Shown: positions 27,228 to 36,707 of the stretch, piece by piece | Layout: each line of letters opens with the position of its first letter | Numbering within the stretch: the stretch's first letter is position 1 | Source of the DNA: an uncultured Rhodospirillales bacterium | GTDB lineage: Bacteria; Pseudomonadota; Alphaproteobacteria; Acetobacterales; Acetobacteraceae | Direction of reading: 5' to 3' | NCBI GenBank assembly: GCA_903835235.1 | Contig: CAILMF010000045.1 | Location: 62,001-126,000, forward strand | DNA: 64,000 nucleotides | The notes under the pieces: model-generated | The model's input: the letters and a program-made list of their open reading frames with translations, nothing else | Databases searched by the model: none | Told to the model about the DNA's origin: nothing | Program-made: the position numbers and the translations under genes

Positions 27228-28664
27228 TCAGACCGCGGTGCCGCCCACGGTCAGCCCGGCCAGCTTCAAGGTCGGCTGGCCCACCCCCACCGGCACGCCC
27301 TGGCCCTGCTTGCCGCAGGTGCCGATGCCGGGGTCCAGCGCCATGTCGTTGCCGATCATCGCCACCTTGGTCAGGCTGTCCGGGCCGTTGCCGATCAGCG
27401 TCGCGCCCTTCACCGGCGCGCCCACCTTGCCATCCTCGATCAGATAGGCCTCGGACGCGCTGAACACGAACTTGCCGCTGGTGATGTCCACCTGGCCGCC
27501 GCCGAAATTCACCGCGTAGAGCCCGCGCTTCACGCTGCGGATGATCTCCTCCGGCGCGTGGTTGCCGTTCAGCATCACCGTATTGGTCATGCGCGGCATC
27601 GGGGCGTGGGCGTAGCTCTGGCGGCGGCCATTGCCGGTGGGGGCCACGCCCATCAGCCGGGCGTTCTGCCGATCCTGCAGGAAGCCCACCAGCACGCCAT
27701 CCTCGATCAGCGTGGTGCGGTGGCTCGGCGTGCCCTCGTCATCCACGGTCAGGCTGCCACGACGGTCCGGCAGGGTGCCGTCATCCACCACCGTCACGCC
27801 CTTGGCCGCAATCTGCTGGCCCAGCAGGCCCGCGAAGGCGCTGGTCTGCTTGCGGTTGAAGTCGCCCTCCAGGCCATGGCCGATCGCCTCATGCAGCAGA
27901 ATCCCGGGCCAACCCGGGCCCAGCACCACCTCCATCTCCCCGGCCGGGGCGGGCACGCTGTCCAGGTTCACCAGCGCCTGGCGCAGCGCTTCCCGTGCCG
28001 CGCCCTGCCACGCCTCGGGCGCCACCACGCGGGTATAGTCGAAGCGCCCGCCCAGGCCATGGCTGCCGGTCTCGCGCCGGCCATCCTGCTCCACCACCAC
28101 CGACACGTTGAGCCGTACCAGCGGCCGGATATCCGCCACCCGGCCGCCATCGGCGCGCAGGATCTGCACCGCCTGCCATTCCCCCACCAGGGAGGCCATG
28201 ACCTGCTTCACCCGGCTGTCCAGGCCCCGGGCAAAGGCGTCGATCTCACCCAGCAGGCTGGTCTTGGCCGAAAACTCCATCAGCCCCAGCGGGTTCACAT
28301 CGGTATACAGCCGCTGGTTGGTCGCCTGCGGCGCCACATCCGCGCGGCCGCCATGGCCCTGCTGCACCGCCCGCACCGTGGCGCCGGCACGCGCCAGCGC
28401 CGCTTCCGAGATCTCGCCGCTATGGGCATAGCCGGCCGCCTCCCCCGCCACCGCGCGCAGGCCGAAGCCGCGGCTGGTATCGAAGGCGGCGCCGCGGATG
28501 CGGCCATCATCCAGGCTGACCGACTCGCTCTCGCGGTATTCCAGGAACAGCTCGCCATCATCGGCGCCGGCCAGTTCCTGCCTGACCAGCTTCTCGGTCG
28601 CCGCCTGGTCCAGGTCGCTGAAGAACAGCCGGTCGGTGGTGGCAAGCGGGGTGTCGAGGGGCAT
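27228..28664 (-). CDS. tldD: Metalloprotease TldD
   Basis: Catalytic half of the TldD/TldE (PmbA) zinc protease that trims peptides such as microcin B17 and CcdA. The 478-residue protein holds the metal site HEAIGH (His258, Glu259, His263) followed by GLEGDFNRKQTSAF, and the C-terminal GTCGKQGQGVPVGVGQP block. Its inactive partner PmbA/TldE is encoded at 53909-55240 in this window. It is the last gene of the ctaA-PAS kinase-tldD minus-strand run, 11 bases after the kinase stop. Confidence 0.96.
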   Translation of the reverse strand: MPLDTPLATTDRLFFSDLDQAATEKLVRQELAGADDGELFLEYRESESVSLDDGRIRGAAFDTSRGFGLRAVAGEAAGYAHSGEISEAALARAGATVRAVQQGHGGRADVAPQATNQRLYTDVNPLGLMEFSAKTSLLGEIDAFARGLDSRVKQVMASLVGEWQAVQILRADGGRVADIRPLVRLNVSVVVEQDGRRETGSHGLGGRFDYTRVVAPEAWQGAAREALRQALVNLDSVPAPAGEMEVVLGPGWPGILLHEAIGHGLEGDFNRKQTSAFAGLLGQQIAAKGVTVVDDGTLPDRRGSLTVDDEGTPSHRTTLIEDGVLVGFLQDRQNARLMGVAPTGNGRRQSYAHAPMPRMTNTVMLNGNHAPEEIIRSVKRGLYAVNFGGGQVDITSGKFVFSASEAYLIEDGKVGAPVKGATLIGNGPDSLTKVAMIGNDMALDPGIGTCGKQGQGVPVGVGQPTLKLAGLTVGGTAV

Positions 28665-28675
28665 CGGTCAGGGCC

Positions 28676-31600
28676 TCACGGAGCAAACAGGGGGGGCGGC
28701 AGGTCGGGACTGGGCGCGGCTGGCACCAGCCGTTCGGGCGGAAACCGCAGAATGGCAGTGGCGCCTTGGCCTGGGCTGCTCTCCAGCGTCAGTGTCGCAC
28801 CCTGGGCTTCCGCCAGGGCACGCGACAGATATAGGCCAAGCCCGCTGCCAGGGAAGCGCCGGGTCAGCGATTGGTCCACCTGGCTGAACGGCTGGAACAC
28901 CCGCGGCAAGTCCTCGGTCCGCACGCCGATCCCGGTGTCCTGCACCCTGATCACCAGCGCCCCATCCGCCGCCGTCTCGGCCGAAAGCGTCACGCTGCCC
29001 TCGGCCGGGGTGAACTTGACCGCATTGGACAGCAGGTTCAGCAGCACCTGGCGCAGCCGGACCTCATCGGCCCGCAGCAGCGGCAGCGTGTTGGCCAGTG
29101 CCAACCCCAGCCGCACCTGGCCGGAAGCCGCCGCGGCACGCATCACCCGCACCACGCTCTCGCACAGCGGTCGCAGTTCCACCTCGCCCGCCGCCACCTG
29201 GAAGCCGGTGGTCTCCGCCCGGGTCACGTCCAGGATGTCGTCGATCAGCGAGAGCAGGTGGTGCCCGGCCTCGTGGATCGAGCCGAGATACTCGCGCGAG
29301 CGTTCCGGGTCGGGCGCCGTCTGCAACGCCTCCGAGAAGCCGATCACCGCATTCAGCGGGGTGCGCAGCTCATGCGTCATGGTCGCCAGGAAGCGCGACT
29401 TGGCCAGGTTGGCCGCCTCCGCCGCGCCCCGCGCCGCCTCCAGCTCGGCCCGCACCGCGCGGTCCTCGGTGACATCGGTATAGGTCAGCACGAAGCCGCC
29501 ATCCGGCGTCGGGTCGGAGACGACCTCGATGGTCTGGCCCTGCGGCCCGGTGCGCACATGCCGGTTCGGCCGGGCCGGGTCGAACCGCCCAATGGTGCCC
29601 TCGGCCCGCTCCATGGCCTCGGCATCGGTGCCGTAGACCCCCAGCCGCGCCAGATGCCGGATGTATTCGGGCAGGTGCAGCCCCACCAGCGCGGTATCCT
29701 CGGGCAGGCCCAGCATCTCCCGCACCCGCGGGTTGGCGGCAATGACGCGCCGCTCGGCGCCGAACAGCACGATGCCGTGGCGGATATTGTCCAGCATCAC
29801 CTGCAGCACCGCGGCACGGCTCTGGGCCACCGCCTCGGCCTCGGCCAGCCGGGTGATATCGGTGGAGGTGACAACGAAGCCGCCATCCGGCGTGGGGTCC
29901 GAGGTGACTTCCAGCACCCGGCCATCCCCGGTCGGGCGCACATGCCGCGCCGGCTTGCTGCGGTCCAGCGCCAGTGCCTCGGCGGCGATGCCGACCGCTT
30001 CCGGCGGCACCGCGCCAAGCGTCACCTGCTCGTGGATCAGGTCGTCCAGCAGCACGCCCGGCCGCAGGTCCGCCGCGGCATGGCCACCTAGCCGCGCCGC
30101 CAGCGCATTGGCCGCGATCACCCGCCGGTCCGGCCCATAGTAGCAGATGCCGTGGCGGATATTGTCCAGCATCACCTGCAGCACCGCGGCGCGATGGCTG
30201 GCGGCGTTCTCGGCCGCCACCAGGTCGCTGATGTCGCTGACCGTGACCACATAGCCGCCATCCGCGGTGGGGTCGGCGGTGAAGCGGACGATGGTGCCAT
30301 CCGGCCGGGTCCGCGTGACCCGCCGAGCCTTGGTGATGTCGGCCCGCTCGCTGCCCAGCCAGGCCGCCTCGTCCACCTCGCCCTTCTCGTACAGCATCCG
30401 CACGATGTCAGGCTCCCGCAGGCCAACCAGGTTGGCGTCGGGCGGCAGGCCGTGCAGTTCAAGCGCCAGCCGGTTCGCGGTCACCAGCCGGCGGTCGCGG
30501 TCATACCGCACAATCCCGTGGCGCATGTTGTCCAGCATCAGCTGCAACAGCGCCGCGCGGTCGCGCGATTCGGCCTCGCTCTTCGCCAGCGGGGTCACGT
30601 CGGTCAGCGTCATGACGAAGCCGCCATCCGGCGTCGGGTCCGAGCCGATCTCCAGCGTGGTCCCATCCGGGCCCTGGCGCAGGTAGCGGGTAGGTCGGCT
30701 GCGATCCAGCGACAGCGCGAAGGCGGCATGGTCCGCCTCGATCCCGCCGCGTTCCAGCTGGGCGGCGACGATATCGGGGAAGGTGGTGCCGGGTGCCGCT
30801 ATCTCGCCGTACAGCCCGGCCAGCCTGGTGGCCAAGGTATTGTGTTCCAGCAGGCGGTGCTCGCGGTCGAACAGCGCGATGCCGTGGCGCATGCCGTCCA
30901 TCATCACCTGCAGCACGTCGGCGCGGCTCTGCGCCTCGGCCCGCGCCTCGCTGAGCTCGGTCACGTCGCTGTGGGTGATGATGAAGCCGCCATCCGGCGT
31001 CGGGTCCGAACGGACCTCCAGCACCTTGCCGCCGGGAACCGTCACCACCACGCGGTCCGGCCGGCTGCGGTCCAGCGCCAGCTGGCGCTGCTTCTGCGCC
31101 TCGCCCACCCGGCCCAGCCGCTGCTGTTCCTCCAGCAGCTCGCGCAGCGTCCAGCCGACCCGCTGCAGGCCGGGAGGCGCGCCATTCAACGCCCCTACCA
31201 GCTGGTTCGCCGCCACCAGCCGCTGGTCGGCATCGTACAGCGAAATGCCGTGCCGCATCGTGTTCATCATCACGTCCAGCACGTTGGCCCGGCGCGCCGC
31301 CTCGTCCTGCGCCGCCAGCAGCGCGGTGATGTCGCTCCAGCCCAGCACGTAGCCGCCATCCGGCATCGGGTTGACGGTGACATCCAGCACCCGGCCCTGG
31401 CTGTCGGTGCGCTGGTAGCGCAGCGGCCGGGTCCAGTCGCGCGCCAGGTTGTCCTCAAGCAGGGCTTCGGCCGTGGCGCCGCTGCCCAGGGCGCCCAGCT
31501 CGAACTGCCGTCGCAGCAGCCGGTGCATCGGCGTGCCCGGCACCATCTCGTCCGCCGGCAGGCCGCAATAATCCGCGGCCAGCCGGTTCGCGGTCACCAG

Positions 31601-34600
31601 TATCCGCGCGGCGTCGTACACCGCGATGCCGTGCTGCACATTGTCCAGCATGGCCTGCAGCAGCGCCGCCCGCCGCTGCGCCTCGGCCCGCGCCTGTTCC
31701 AGCGGCGTGATGTCGGAATGGGTGATGACGAAGCCGCCATCCGCGGTCGGGGCCGAGGCGACCTCGATGACCTTGCCGTCGGGCAGGTGGCGCAGGTAGC
31801 GATGCCGGTCGCGGCGGTCCAGCGCCAGCACCGCGGCGGCGATCTCGCTGGCCTGCGGCTCGGGGCCGAAGGCGCCTTCCAGCCGCTGGGTCGTCACCAG
31901 CGCATCGAAGGTGTCGCCCGGGCGCCGTATCAGGTTGGGCAGGCCCACGCCCGGCCCGGCCAGCCGGTTGGCGGTGCGCAGCCGCCGGTCCGGCCCGTAC
32001 AGCGCGATGCCGTGCTGGATGTTGTCCAGCATCGCCTGCTGCAGGTCGGCGCGTTCCTGCAACTCGCGCTGCACCGTCGTCAGCGCGGTGACGTCGGTGA
32101 TGCAGACGACGAAGCCGCCATCCGCGGTCGGCTCCGAGGTGATCTCCATGACCCGGCCATCCGGCCAGCGCCGCAGGTGGCGGATATGCCGGCTGCGGTC
32201 CAGCCCGTTCATCTCCGCCTCGGTCGCCGCCGCCGCCACCGGGTCGGCGCCGAACACGCCGGCCCGGCGTTGCTCGTCCACCAACTCGGCATAGGCGCGG
32301 CCGACCATCACCGTCTCGGGTGGCAGGCCGCAGAGATCGCGGAACAGCGCATTGGCGGTGCGCAGCACCTTGTCCGGCCCGTACATGCCGATGCCGTGAC
32401 GCATGTGGTCCTGCATCACCTGCAGGTCGCGGGCGCGCTGCGCCGCCTCGGCCTCGGCCCGGGCCCGCGCGGTGATGTCGCTGTAGGTGACAACGAAGCC
32501 GCCATCCGGCGTGGGGTCGGAGACGACCTCGATGACGCTGCCATCGGCCCGTTCGCGGGTGTAGCGGAACGGCCGGCTGGTATCGCGCCTGGCGGCAATG
32601 GCCAGGTGGCGAGCGGCCGCGGCGGCGTCGCCGAACTCGCCGGCGGCGGCCTGGGCCTCGATGAGCTGCATCAGGGTGATGCCCGGGCGCTGCACCTCCT
32701 CGGGCAGGCCGGTCAGCCTGGCGGCCAGCGCATTGGCCATGACCAGCCGGTGGTCAGGCCCGAACATGGCAATGCCGTGGCGCATGTTGTCCAGCGCAGC
32801 CTGCAGCATGGCCGCGCGCTGCCGCGCCTCGCCCTCGGCCCGCGCCAGCGGCGTGATGTCGTTGTGCGAGATGATGAACCCGCCATCGGGCATCGGGTCC
32901 GAGCTTACCTCCAGCAGGCGGCCATCCGCGGTGGGGCGAATGTGGCGGGACGACTGTGTGCGGTCCTGGGCCAGGGCGCGACTGGTCAGCTCCGCACTCA
33001 GCGCGGCATCGCCGGCGGCATTGGCGGCGCACTGGTCGCGCGTCAGGTCCTCCAGCAGAAGCCCGGGCCGGATCACGCCCGGCCCCAGCCCGGCCATGGT
33101 ACCCGAGAGCGCGTTGGTCGCGACCACCCGGTGGTCCGGCCCGAACAGCGTGATGCCCAGCCGCATGTTGTCCAGCAACGCCTGCAACGTCGTTGCCTGC
33201 TGGCGCGCCTCGGCCTCGGCCTGGGCGCGGGCGGTGATGTTGATGTAGGTGCGGACGAAGCCGCCGCCCGGCGTCGGGTCGGAGGCGATGTCCAGCACCG
33301 TGCCATCCGGCCGCCGCCGGGTGTAGCGGTAAGGTTTGTTCAGGTCGTGCTGGTCGGAGACGGCGATCAGCGCGCCGGTCTCCTCGTCGGTGCCGAACTC
33401 GCCATTGGCGCTTTGCAACTGGCGCAGTTCCAGCAGGTTGACCCCGGGGACCATCCGCTCCGGCGGCACCCCGACCAACCGCGCGGCCAGGGCGTTGGCG
33501 GCGATCAGCCGGCGCTCGGCGTCGAACAGGGCGATGCCATGGCGCATGCTTTCCAGCATCAACTGCAGCAGCGCGGCGCGGTTCGTCGCCTCGGCCTGCG
33601 CCTGGTGCAGCGCGGTGATGTCGCCCAGCACCTGCACATAGCCGCCATCCGGCGTCGGCGCCGCCCGCATCTCGATGACCGAGCCGTCCGGCCGCTGGCG
33701 CCGGCGCACCGTCACGCCGCTGGCCACCTGGGCCAGGTTGGCCGCGGCCAGCTCGTTGGGGTCGCCCGGGCCGTAGAAGCCGCCCAGGGCACGGCGCAGG
33801 GTGAGCTCCTCGCGGTGCTCGCCCACCCGCAGCGGCGTGCCTTCGAAGAAGGACTGGCACCGGCTGTTGTACAGCCGCAGCCGCATGTCCGGCCCCATCA
33901 CCATCACCCCCAGGGGCAGGGCCTCCAGCACGCCATGCAGCAGCGCCGCGCGGCTGCGGGCCTCGCTCTCGGCCCGCTTCACCGCGGTGATGTCGGTCAC
34001 CTCCACCAGCCAGCCACCCTCGGGCACCGGCTGGCTCTCGAATTGCAGCACCCGGCCATTCGGGCGTTCACGCTCGTGCCGGTACGGCCGGGAACGATCC
34101 ACGGTGGAGCGCTGGGCCAGCACCGCCTCGGCATCGCCATTGGCGAATTCGCCGCGCCGCGCCAATTCCCGCAGCAGGTCCGGGTAGGTCGTGCCGACCG
34201 GCAGCAGGCCACGCGGCAGGCCCAGCAGCCGCTCATAGGCGGCATTGTTCAGCACCAGCCTGTGGTCGGGGTCGTACACCGCCAGGCCGGCATGCAGCCG
34301 ATGCAGCACGTCCTCCAGCCGGCGGGAAAGCGCCTCGGCCTCGGCGCCCGCGGCGGCCAGGGCGGTGACGTTCAGCGCAATGCTGGCAAAGCCACCGCCC
34401 GGCAGCGGCACGCTGCGCAGGTCGGCCACCCGGCCGCTCAACTGCTGCACCAGCCGCTGCTGCGGCCGGCTGCGGTCCTGCGCCAGATGGGCCTGCACCA
34501 GTTCCTCGGGTGCGCCACGGCCCAGCAACCCGCGATGCGCCGCCACCACCAGCATGCTCTGCAACGAAGCACCCAGCGGCACCAACCCCGCGGCACCGCC

Positions 34601-34726
34601 GAAAGTCTCCCGCGCCACGGCGTTGGCATAAACCAGACGCTGCGCCGCATCGTAGCTCCAGACCGGAAAGGGCAGGGCTTCCAGCACCTGGTCCGGTCGC
34701 GGCGGATCGCCGGGCACGTCATTCAT
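28676..34726 (-). CDS. Giant cytosolic sensor histidine kinase with 14 tandem PAS units
   Basis: A 2016-residue protein with no membrane segment. Fourteen consecutive PAS_7-type units of about 122-128 residues can be laid out: roughly 1-136, 137-261, 262-385, 386-512, 513-639, 640-766, 767-893, 894-1021, 1022-1148, 1149-1270, 1271-1392, 1393-1514, 1515-1639 and 1640-1779. Most begin LLQ-x-MLDN-x-(R/Q)HGI, continue YGPDRRL-x-x-AN-x-LA, and end SDPTPDGGFV-x-T-x-x-D(I/V)T. The kinase core follows: HisKA with His1785 in MTHELRTPLN, N-box NLLSNAVKF, DTGIGV and GSGLGLYLS. No receiver domain or response regulator lies nearby. Start ATG overlaps the ctaA stop. The stimulus is unknown; no heme- or flavin-binding signature (such as an LOV Cys) is visible. 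Confidence 0.95.
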   Translation of the reverse strand: MNDVPGDPPRPDQVLEALPFPVWSYDAAQRLVYANAVARETFGGAAGLVPLGASLQSMLVVAAHRGLLGRGAPEELVQAHLAQDRSRPQQRLVQQLSGRVADLRSVPLPGGGFASIALNVTALAAAGAEAEALSRRLEDVLHRLHAGLAVYDPDHRLVLNNAAYERLLGLPRGLLPVGTTYPDLLRELARRGEFANGDAEAVLAQRSTVDRSRPYRHERERPNGRVLQFESQPVPEGGWLVEVTDITAVKRAESEARSRAALLHGVLEALPLGVMVMGPDMRLRLYNSRCQSFFEGTPLRVGEHREELTLRRALGGFYGPGDPNELAAANLAQVASGVTVRRRQRPDGSVIEMRAAPTPDGGYVQVLGDITALHQAQAEATNRAALLQLMLESMRHGIALFDAERRLIAANALAARLVGVPPERMVPGVNLLELRQLQSANGEFGTDEETGALIAVSDQHDLNKPYRYTRRRPDGTVLDIASDPTPGGGFVRTYINITARAQAEAEARQQATTLQALLDNMRLGITLFGPDHRVVATNALSGTMAGLGPGVIRPGLLLEDLTRDQCAANAAGDAALSAELTSRALAQDRTQSSRHIRPTADGRLLEVSSDPMPDGGFIISHNDITPLARAEGEARQRAAMLQAALDNMRHGIAMFGPDHRLVMANALAARLTGLPEEVQRPGITLMQLIEAQAAAGEFGDAAAAARHLAIAARRDTSRPFRYTRERADGSVIEVVSDPTPDGGFVVTYSDITARARAEAEAAQRARDLQVMQDHMRHGIGMYGPDKVLRTANALFRDLCGLPPETVMVGRAYAELVDEQRRAGVFGADPVAAAATEAEMNGLDRSRHIRHLRRWPDGRVMEITSEPTADGGFVVCITDVTALTTVQRELQERADLQQAMLDNIQHGIALYGPDRRLRTANRLAGPGVGLPNLIRRPGDTFDALVTTQRLEGAFGPEPQASEIAAAVLALDRRDRHRYLRHLPDGKVIEVASAPTADGGFVITHSDITPLEQARAEAQRRAALLQAMLDNVQHGIAVYDAARILVTANRLAADYCGLPADEMVPGTPMHRLLRRQFELGALGSGATAEALLEDNLARDWTRPLRYQRTDSQGRVLDVTVNPMPDGGYVLGWSDITALLAAQDEAARRANVLDVMMNTMRHGISLYDADQRLVAANQLVGALNGAPPGLQRVGWTLRELLEEQQRLGRVGEAQKQRQLALDRSRPDRVVVTVPGGKVLEVRSDPTPDGGFIITHSDVTELSEARAEAQSRADVLQVMMDGMRHGIALFDREHRLLEHNTLATRLAGLYGEIAAPGTTFPDIVAAQLERGGIEADHAAFALSLDRSRPTRYLRQGPDGTTLEIGSDPTPDGGFVMTLTDVTPLAKSEAESRDRAALLQLMLDNMRHGIVRYDRDRRLVTANRLALELHGLPPDANLVGLREPDIVRMLYEKGEVDEAAWLGSERADITKARRVTRTRPDGTIVRFTADPTADGGYVVTVSDISDLVAAENAASHRAAVLQVMLDNIRHGICYYGPDRRVIAANALAARLGGHAAADLRPGVLLDDLIHEQVTLGAVPPEAVGIAAEALALDRSKPARHVRPTGDGRVLEVTSDPTPDGGFVVTSTDITRLAEAEAVAQSRAAVLQVMLDNIRHGIVLFGAERRVIAANPRVREMLGLPEDTALVGLHLPEYIRHLARLGVYGTDAEAMERAEGTIGRFDPARPNRHVRTGPQGQTIEVVSDPTPDGGFVLTYTDVTEDRAVRAELEAARGAAEAANLAKSRFLATMTHELRTPLNAVIGFSEALQTAPDPERSREYLGSIHEAGHHLLSLIDDILDVTRAETTGFQVAAGEVELRPLCESVVRVMRAAAASGQVRLGLALANTLPLLRADEVRLRQVLLNLLSNAVKFTPAEGSVTLSAETAADGALVIRVQDTGIGVRTEDLPRVFQPFSQVDQSLTRRFPGSGLGLYLSRALAEAQGATLTLESSPGQGATAILRFPPERLVPAAPSPDLPPPLFAP

Positions 34727-35793
34727 CGCAGGGGTTTCCCGGGGTCGCGCCGCAGCGCGTGCATCAGAAGAAGCAGCAGGGTCAGCACCAGCACGGCGGT
34801 GGCCTGGTGCAGCGTGCCGAGCCAGACCGGCACCACCGCCAGCAGGGTTGCCACGCCCAGCAGGTATTGCAGCGCCACGGCGCCGCCCAGCCCCAGCGCC
34901 GCCTGGCGTGCCGGCCCCGGCGGCAGCAGCCGCCAGCCGAAGCCCGCCGCCGCCAGCGCCGCCAGCCCGCCCAGCGTGGCCAGCAGGCGGTGGTTGAACT
35001 GCACTGCGGCGATATTCTCGAACCAGTTGCGCAGCCAGGGGGAGAGGTCGGCATAGCCCGCCGGCACCAGGCGCCCATCCATCAGCGGGAAGGTATTGTA
35101 GGTGAAGCCGGCCTTCAGCCCGGCCACGAAGCCGCCGGCCAGCATGGTCAGCAGCAGCAGCGCGGCAGCGGCATGCGCCAGCCCCCGCACCGCGCGGGCG
35201 GCGTCCGGCAGCCGCGCCGCCACCGGCCGCAGCAACCCCAGCGCGGTCCAGACCAGCGCCGCGTACAGCAGCAACGCCATGCCCAGATGCGCCACCAGCC
35301 GATAGGGCGAAACCGCGGTCCGGTCCGCCTCGAACCCCGAGGCCACCATGAACCAGCCGATGGCGCCCTGCATGCCGCCCAGCACGAACAGCACGCCCAG
35401 CCGCGGCAGCAGCCGGCGCGGCACCATGCCCCGGAACGCGAACCACAGCAGCGGCAGCAGGAAGGCCAGGCCGATCAGCCGGCCCCAGAGCCGATGCCCC
35501 CATTCCAGCCAGAAGATCTGCTTGAACCCCGCCAGGTCGATCCCGGCATTGACCAGCTGGTACTGCGGAATGGTGCGGTACAGCCCGAACAGGCGTTGCC
35601 ATTCGGCCTCGCTCAGCGGCGGCAGGGTGCCGCGGAACGGCGCCCATTCCATGATGGAAAGGCCGGAGCCGGTCAGCCGGGTGGCGCCCCCCAGGGCAAC
35701 CATGGCCCATACCATGGCAGCCACCAGCAGCAACCAGGTGGCCAATAGCCGGGCGTTGCGATCAACAGTCGGAAGACGGGCATCAAAGGGCAT
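34723..35793 (-). CDS. ctaA: Heme A synthase (COX15/CtaA)
   Basis: Converts heme O to heme A for aa3-type cytochrome oxidases. A 356-residue membrane protein with about eight helices. Conserved heme-ligand regions are visible: FWLEWGHRLWGRLIG, PYRLVAHLGMA, AAVQFNHRLLATLGG and LGTLHQATAVLVL. TRLTGSGLSIMEWAPFRGTLPPL is the type II signature loop. Start set at MPFDARLPTV; an ATG seven codons upstream is possible. Its stop overlaps the giant kinase start, so kinase and heme A synthase are coupled. Confidence 0.95.
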   Translation of the reverse strand: MPFDARLPTVDRNARLLATWLLLVAAMVWAMVALGGATRLTGSGLSIMEWAPFRGTLPPLSEAEWQRLFGLYRTIPQYQLVNAGIDLAGFKQIFWLEWGHRLWGRLIGLAFLLPLLWFAFRGMVPRRLLPRLGVLFVLGGMQGAIGWFMVASGFEADRTAVSPYRLVAHLGMALLLYAALVWTALGLLRPVAARLPDAARAVRGLAHAAAALLLLTMLAGGFVAGLKAGFTYNTFPLMDGRLVPAGYADLSPWLRNWFENIAAVQFNHRLLATLGGLAALAAAGFGWRLLPPGPARQAALGLGGAVALQYLLGVATLLAVVPVWLGTLHQATAVLVLTLLLLLMHALRRDPGKPLR

Positions 35794-35915
35794 GTTGCTC
35801 ACTATAGGTTGCATTGCGCGCGGCGGCACCCCGGCCAGCAGGCAGGGTTTCGGTGGCCCGGGACCGGCGGGTGGCGCTTGCCGCGCTGGGGCCGGGCTGC
35901 TACCGCACCGCCCGC

Positions 35916-36707
35916 ATGCCGCCGATCCCCTCCGCACCGTTCCAAGCGCCTTCCCCCGTCTCCGCCGGTGCCCTGCCGCTGGTCTCGGTCGTCGTGCCCG
36001 TGCGGAACGAGGCGCCGAACATCGCCCCCCTGGTCGCCGAGATCGAGGCCGCCCTGGCCGGGGTGCCGCATGAGATCGTCTATGTGGATGACGGCTCCAC
36101 CGACGCAACCTCCGCCGAACTCGCCGCCGCCGCGCAGCACGCCCCGCTGCGCTGGCTGCGCCACCGCGCCAGCTGCGGGCAATCCGCCGCCGTGGTCACC
36201 GGGGTGCGCGCCGCCCGCGGCACCTGGATCGCCACCCTGGATGGCGACGGCCAGAACGACCCGGCCGATATCCCGAAGCTGCTGGCCCGGGCGCAGGCGG
36301 AAGCCGGCGACATCCTGGTGGCCGGCTGGCGGGTGACGCGGAAGGACAGCTGGGTGAAGCGGCGCAGCAGCCGCATCGCCAACCGCATCCGCGTGGCGCT
36401 GCTGAAGGACGCCACGCCGGATACCGGCTGCGGCCTGAAGGTCTTCCCGCGGGAGCTGTTCCTGCGGCTGCCGGCCTTCGACCACATGCACCGCTACCTG
36501 CCGGCACTGGTGCTGCGCCAGGGCGGCCGGGTGGTCAGCGAGCCGGTCAACCATCGCCACCGCACCCGCGGCGTTTCCAACTACGGCACGCTGGACCGGC
36601 TGGCCGTGGCCTTCTTCGACCTGGTCGGCGTGATCTGGCTGCAGCGGCGCTGGAAGCGGCCGGTGGTCGAAGCCAGAGGCGGCGCCGAGCCAGCGCCGGG
36701 CGCATGA
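35916..36707 (+). CDS. Family 2 glycosyltransferase, dolichol-phosphate-mannose-synthase-like
   Basis: A 263-residue soluble GT2 enzyme with VSVVVPVRNEAPNI, the VYVDDGSTDAT metal site and ATLDGDGQNDPADIP. VTRKDSWVKRRSSRIANRIR and DTGCGLKVFPRELF resemble enzymes that transfer sugars to polyprenyl phosphate. No C-terminal membrane domain, unlike GtrB. The stop overlaps the start of the TVP38-type membrane protein, suggesting a joint envelope role. The start follows the GT2 fold; about 34 upstream codons are open but read as antisense of ctaA's upstream region. Confidence 0.87.
   Translation: MPPIPSAPFQAPSPVSAGALPLVSVVVPVRNEAPNIAPLVAEIEAALAGVPHEIVYVDDGSTDATSAELAAAAQHAPLRWLRHRASCGQSAAVVTGVRAARGTWIATLDGDGQNDPADIPKLLARAQAEAGDILVAGWRVTRKDSWVKRRSSRIANRIRVALLKDATPDTGCGLKVFPRELFLRLPAFDHMHRYLPALVLRQGGRVVSEPVNHRHRTRGVSNYGTLDRLAVAFFDLVGVIWLQRRWKRPVVEARGGAEPAPGA

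Noticed and set aside
28850..34726. Regularly spaced repeats suggesting a CRISPR-like or satellite array
   Set aside because: The period of about 375 bp corresponds to in-frame PAS units; the repeats are coding and imperfect.
30152..35056. 1634-codon open frame antisense to the PAS kinase
   Set aside because: Its length follows from extreme third-position G+C and the repeated PAS codons; the translation has only repetitive shadow sequence and no domain signatures.
35795..35812. CACTATAG sequence resembling a phage T7-type promoter core
   Set aside because: Only a short match to the 3' part of that consensus, inside the ctaA leader, with no phage genes nearby.
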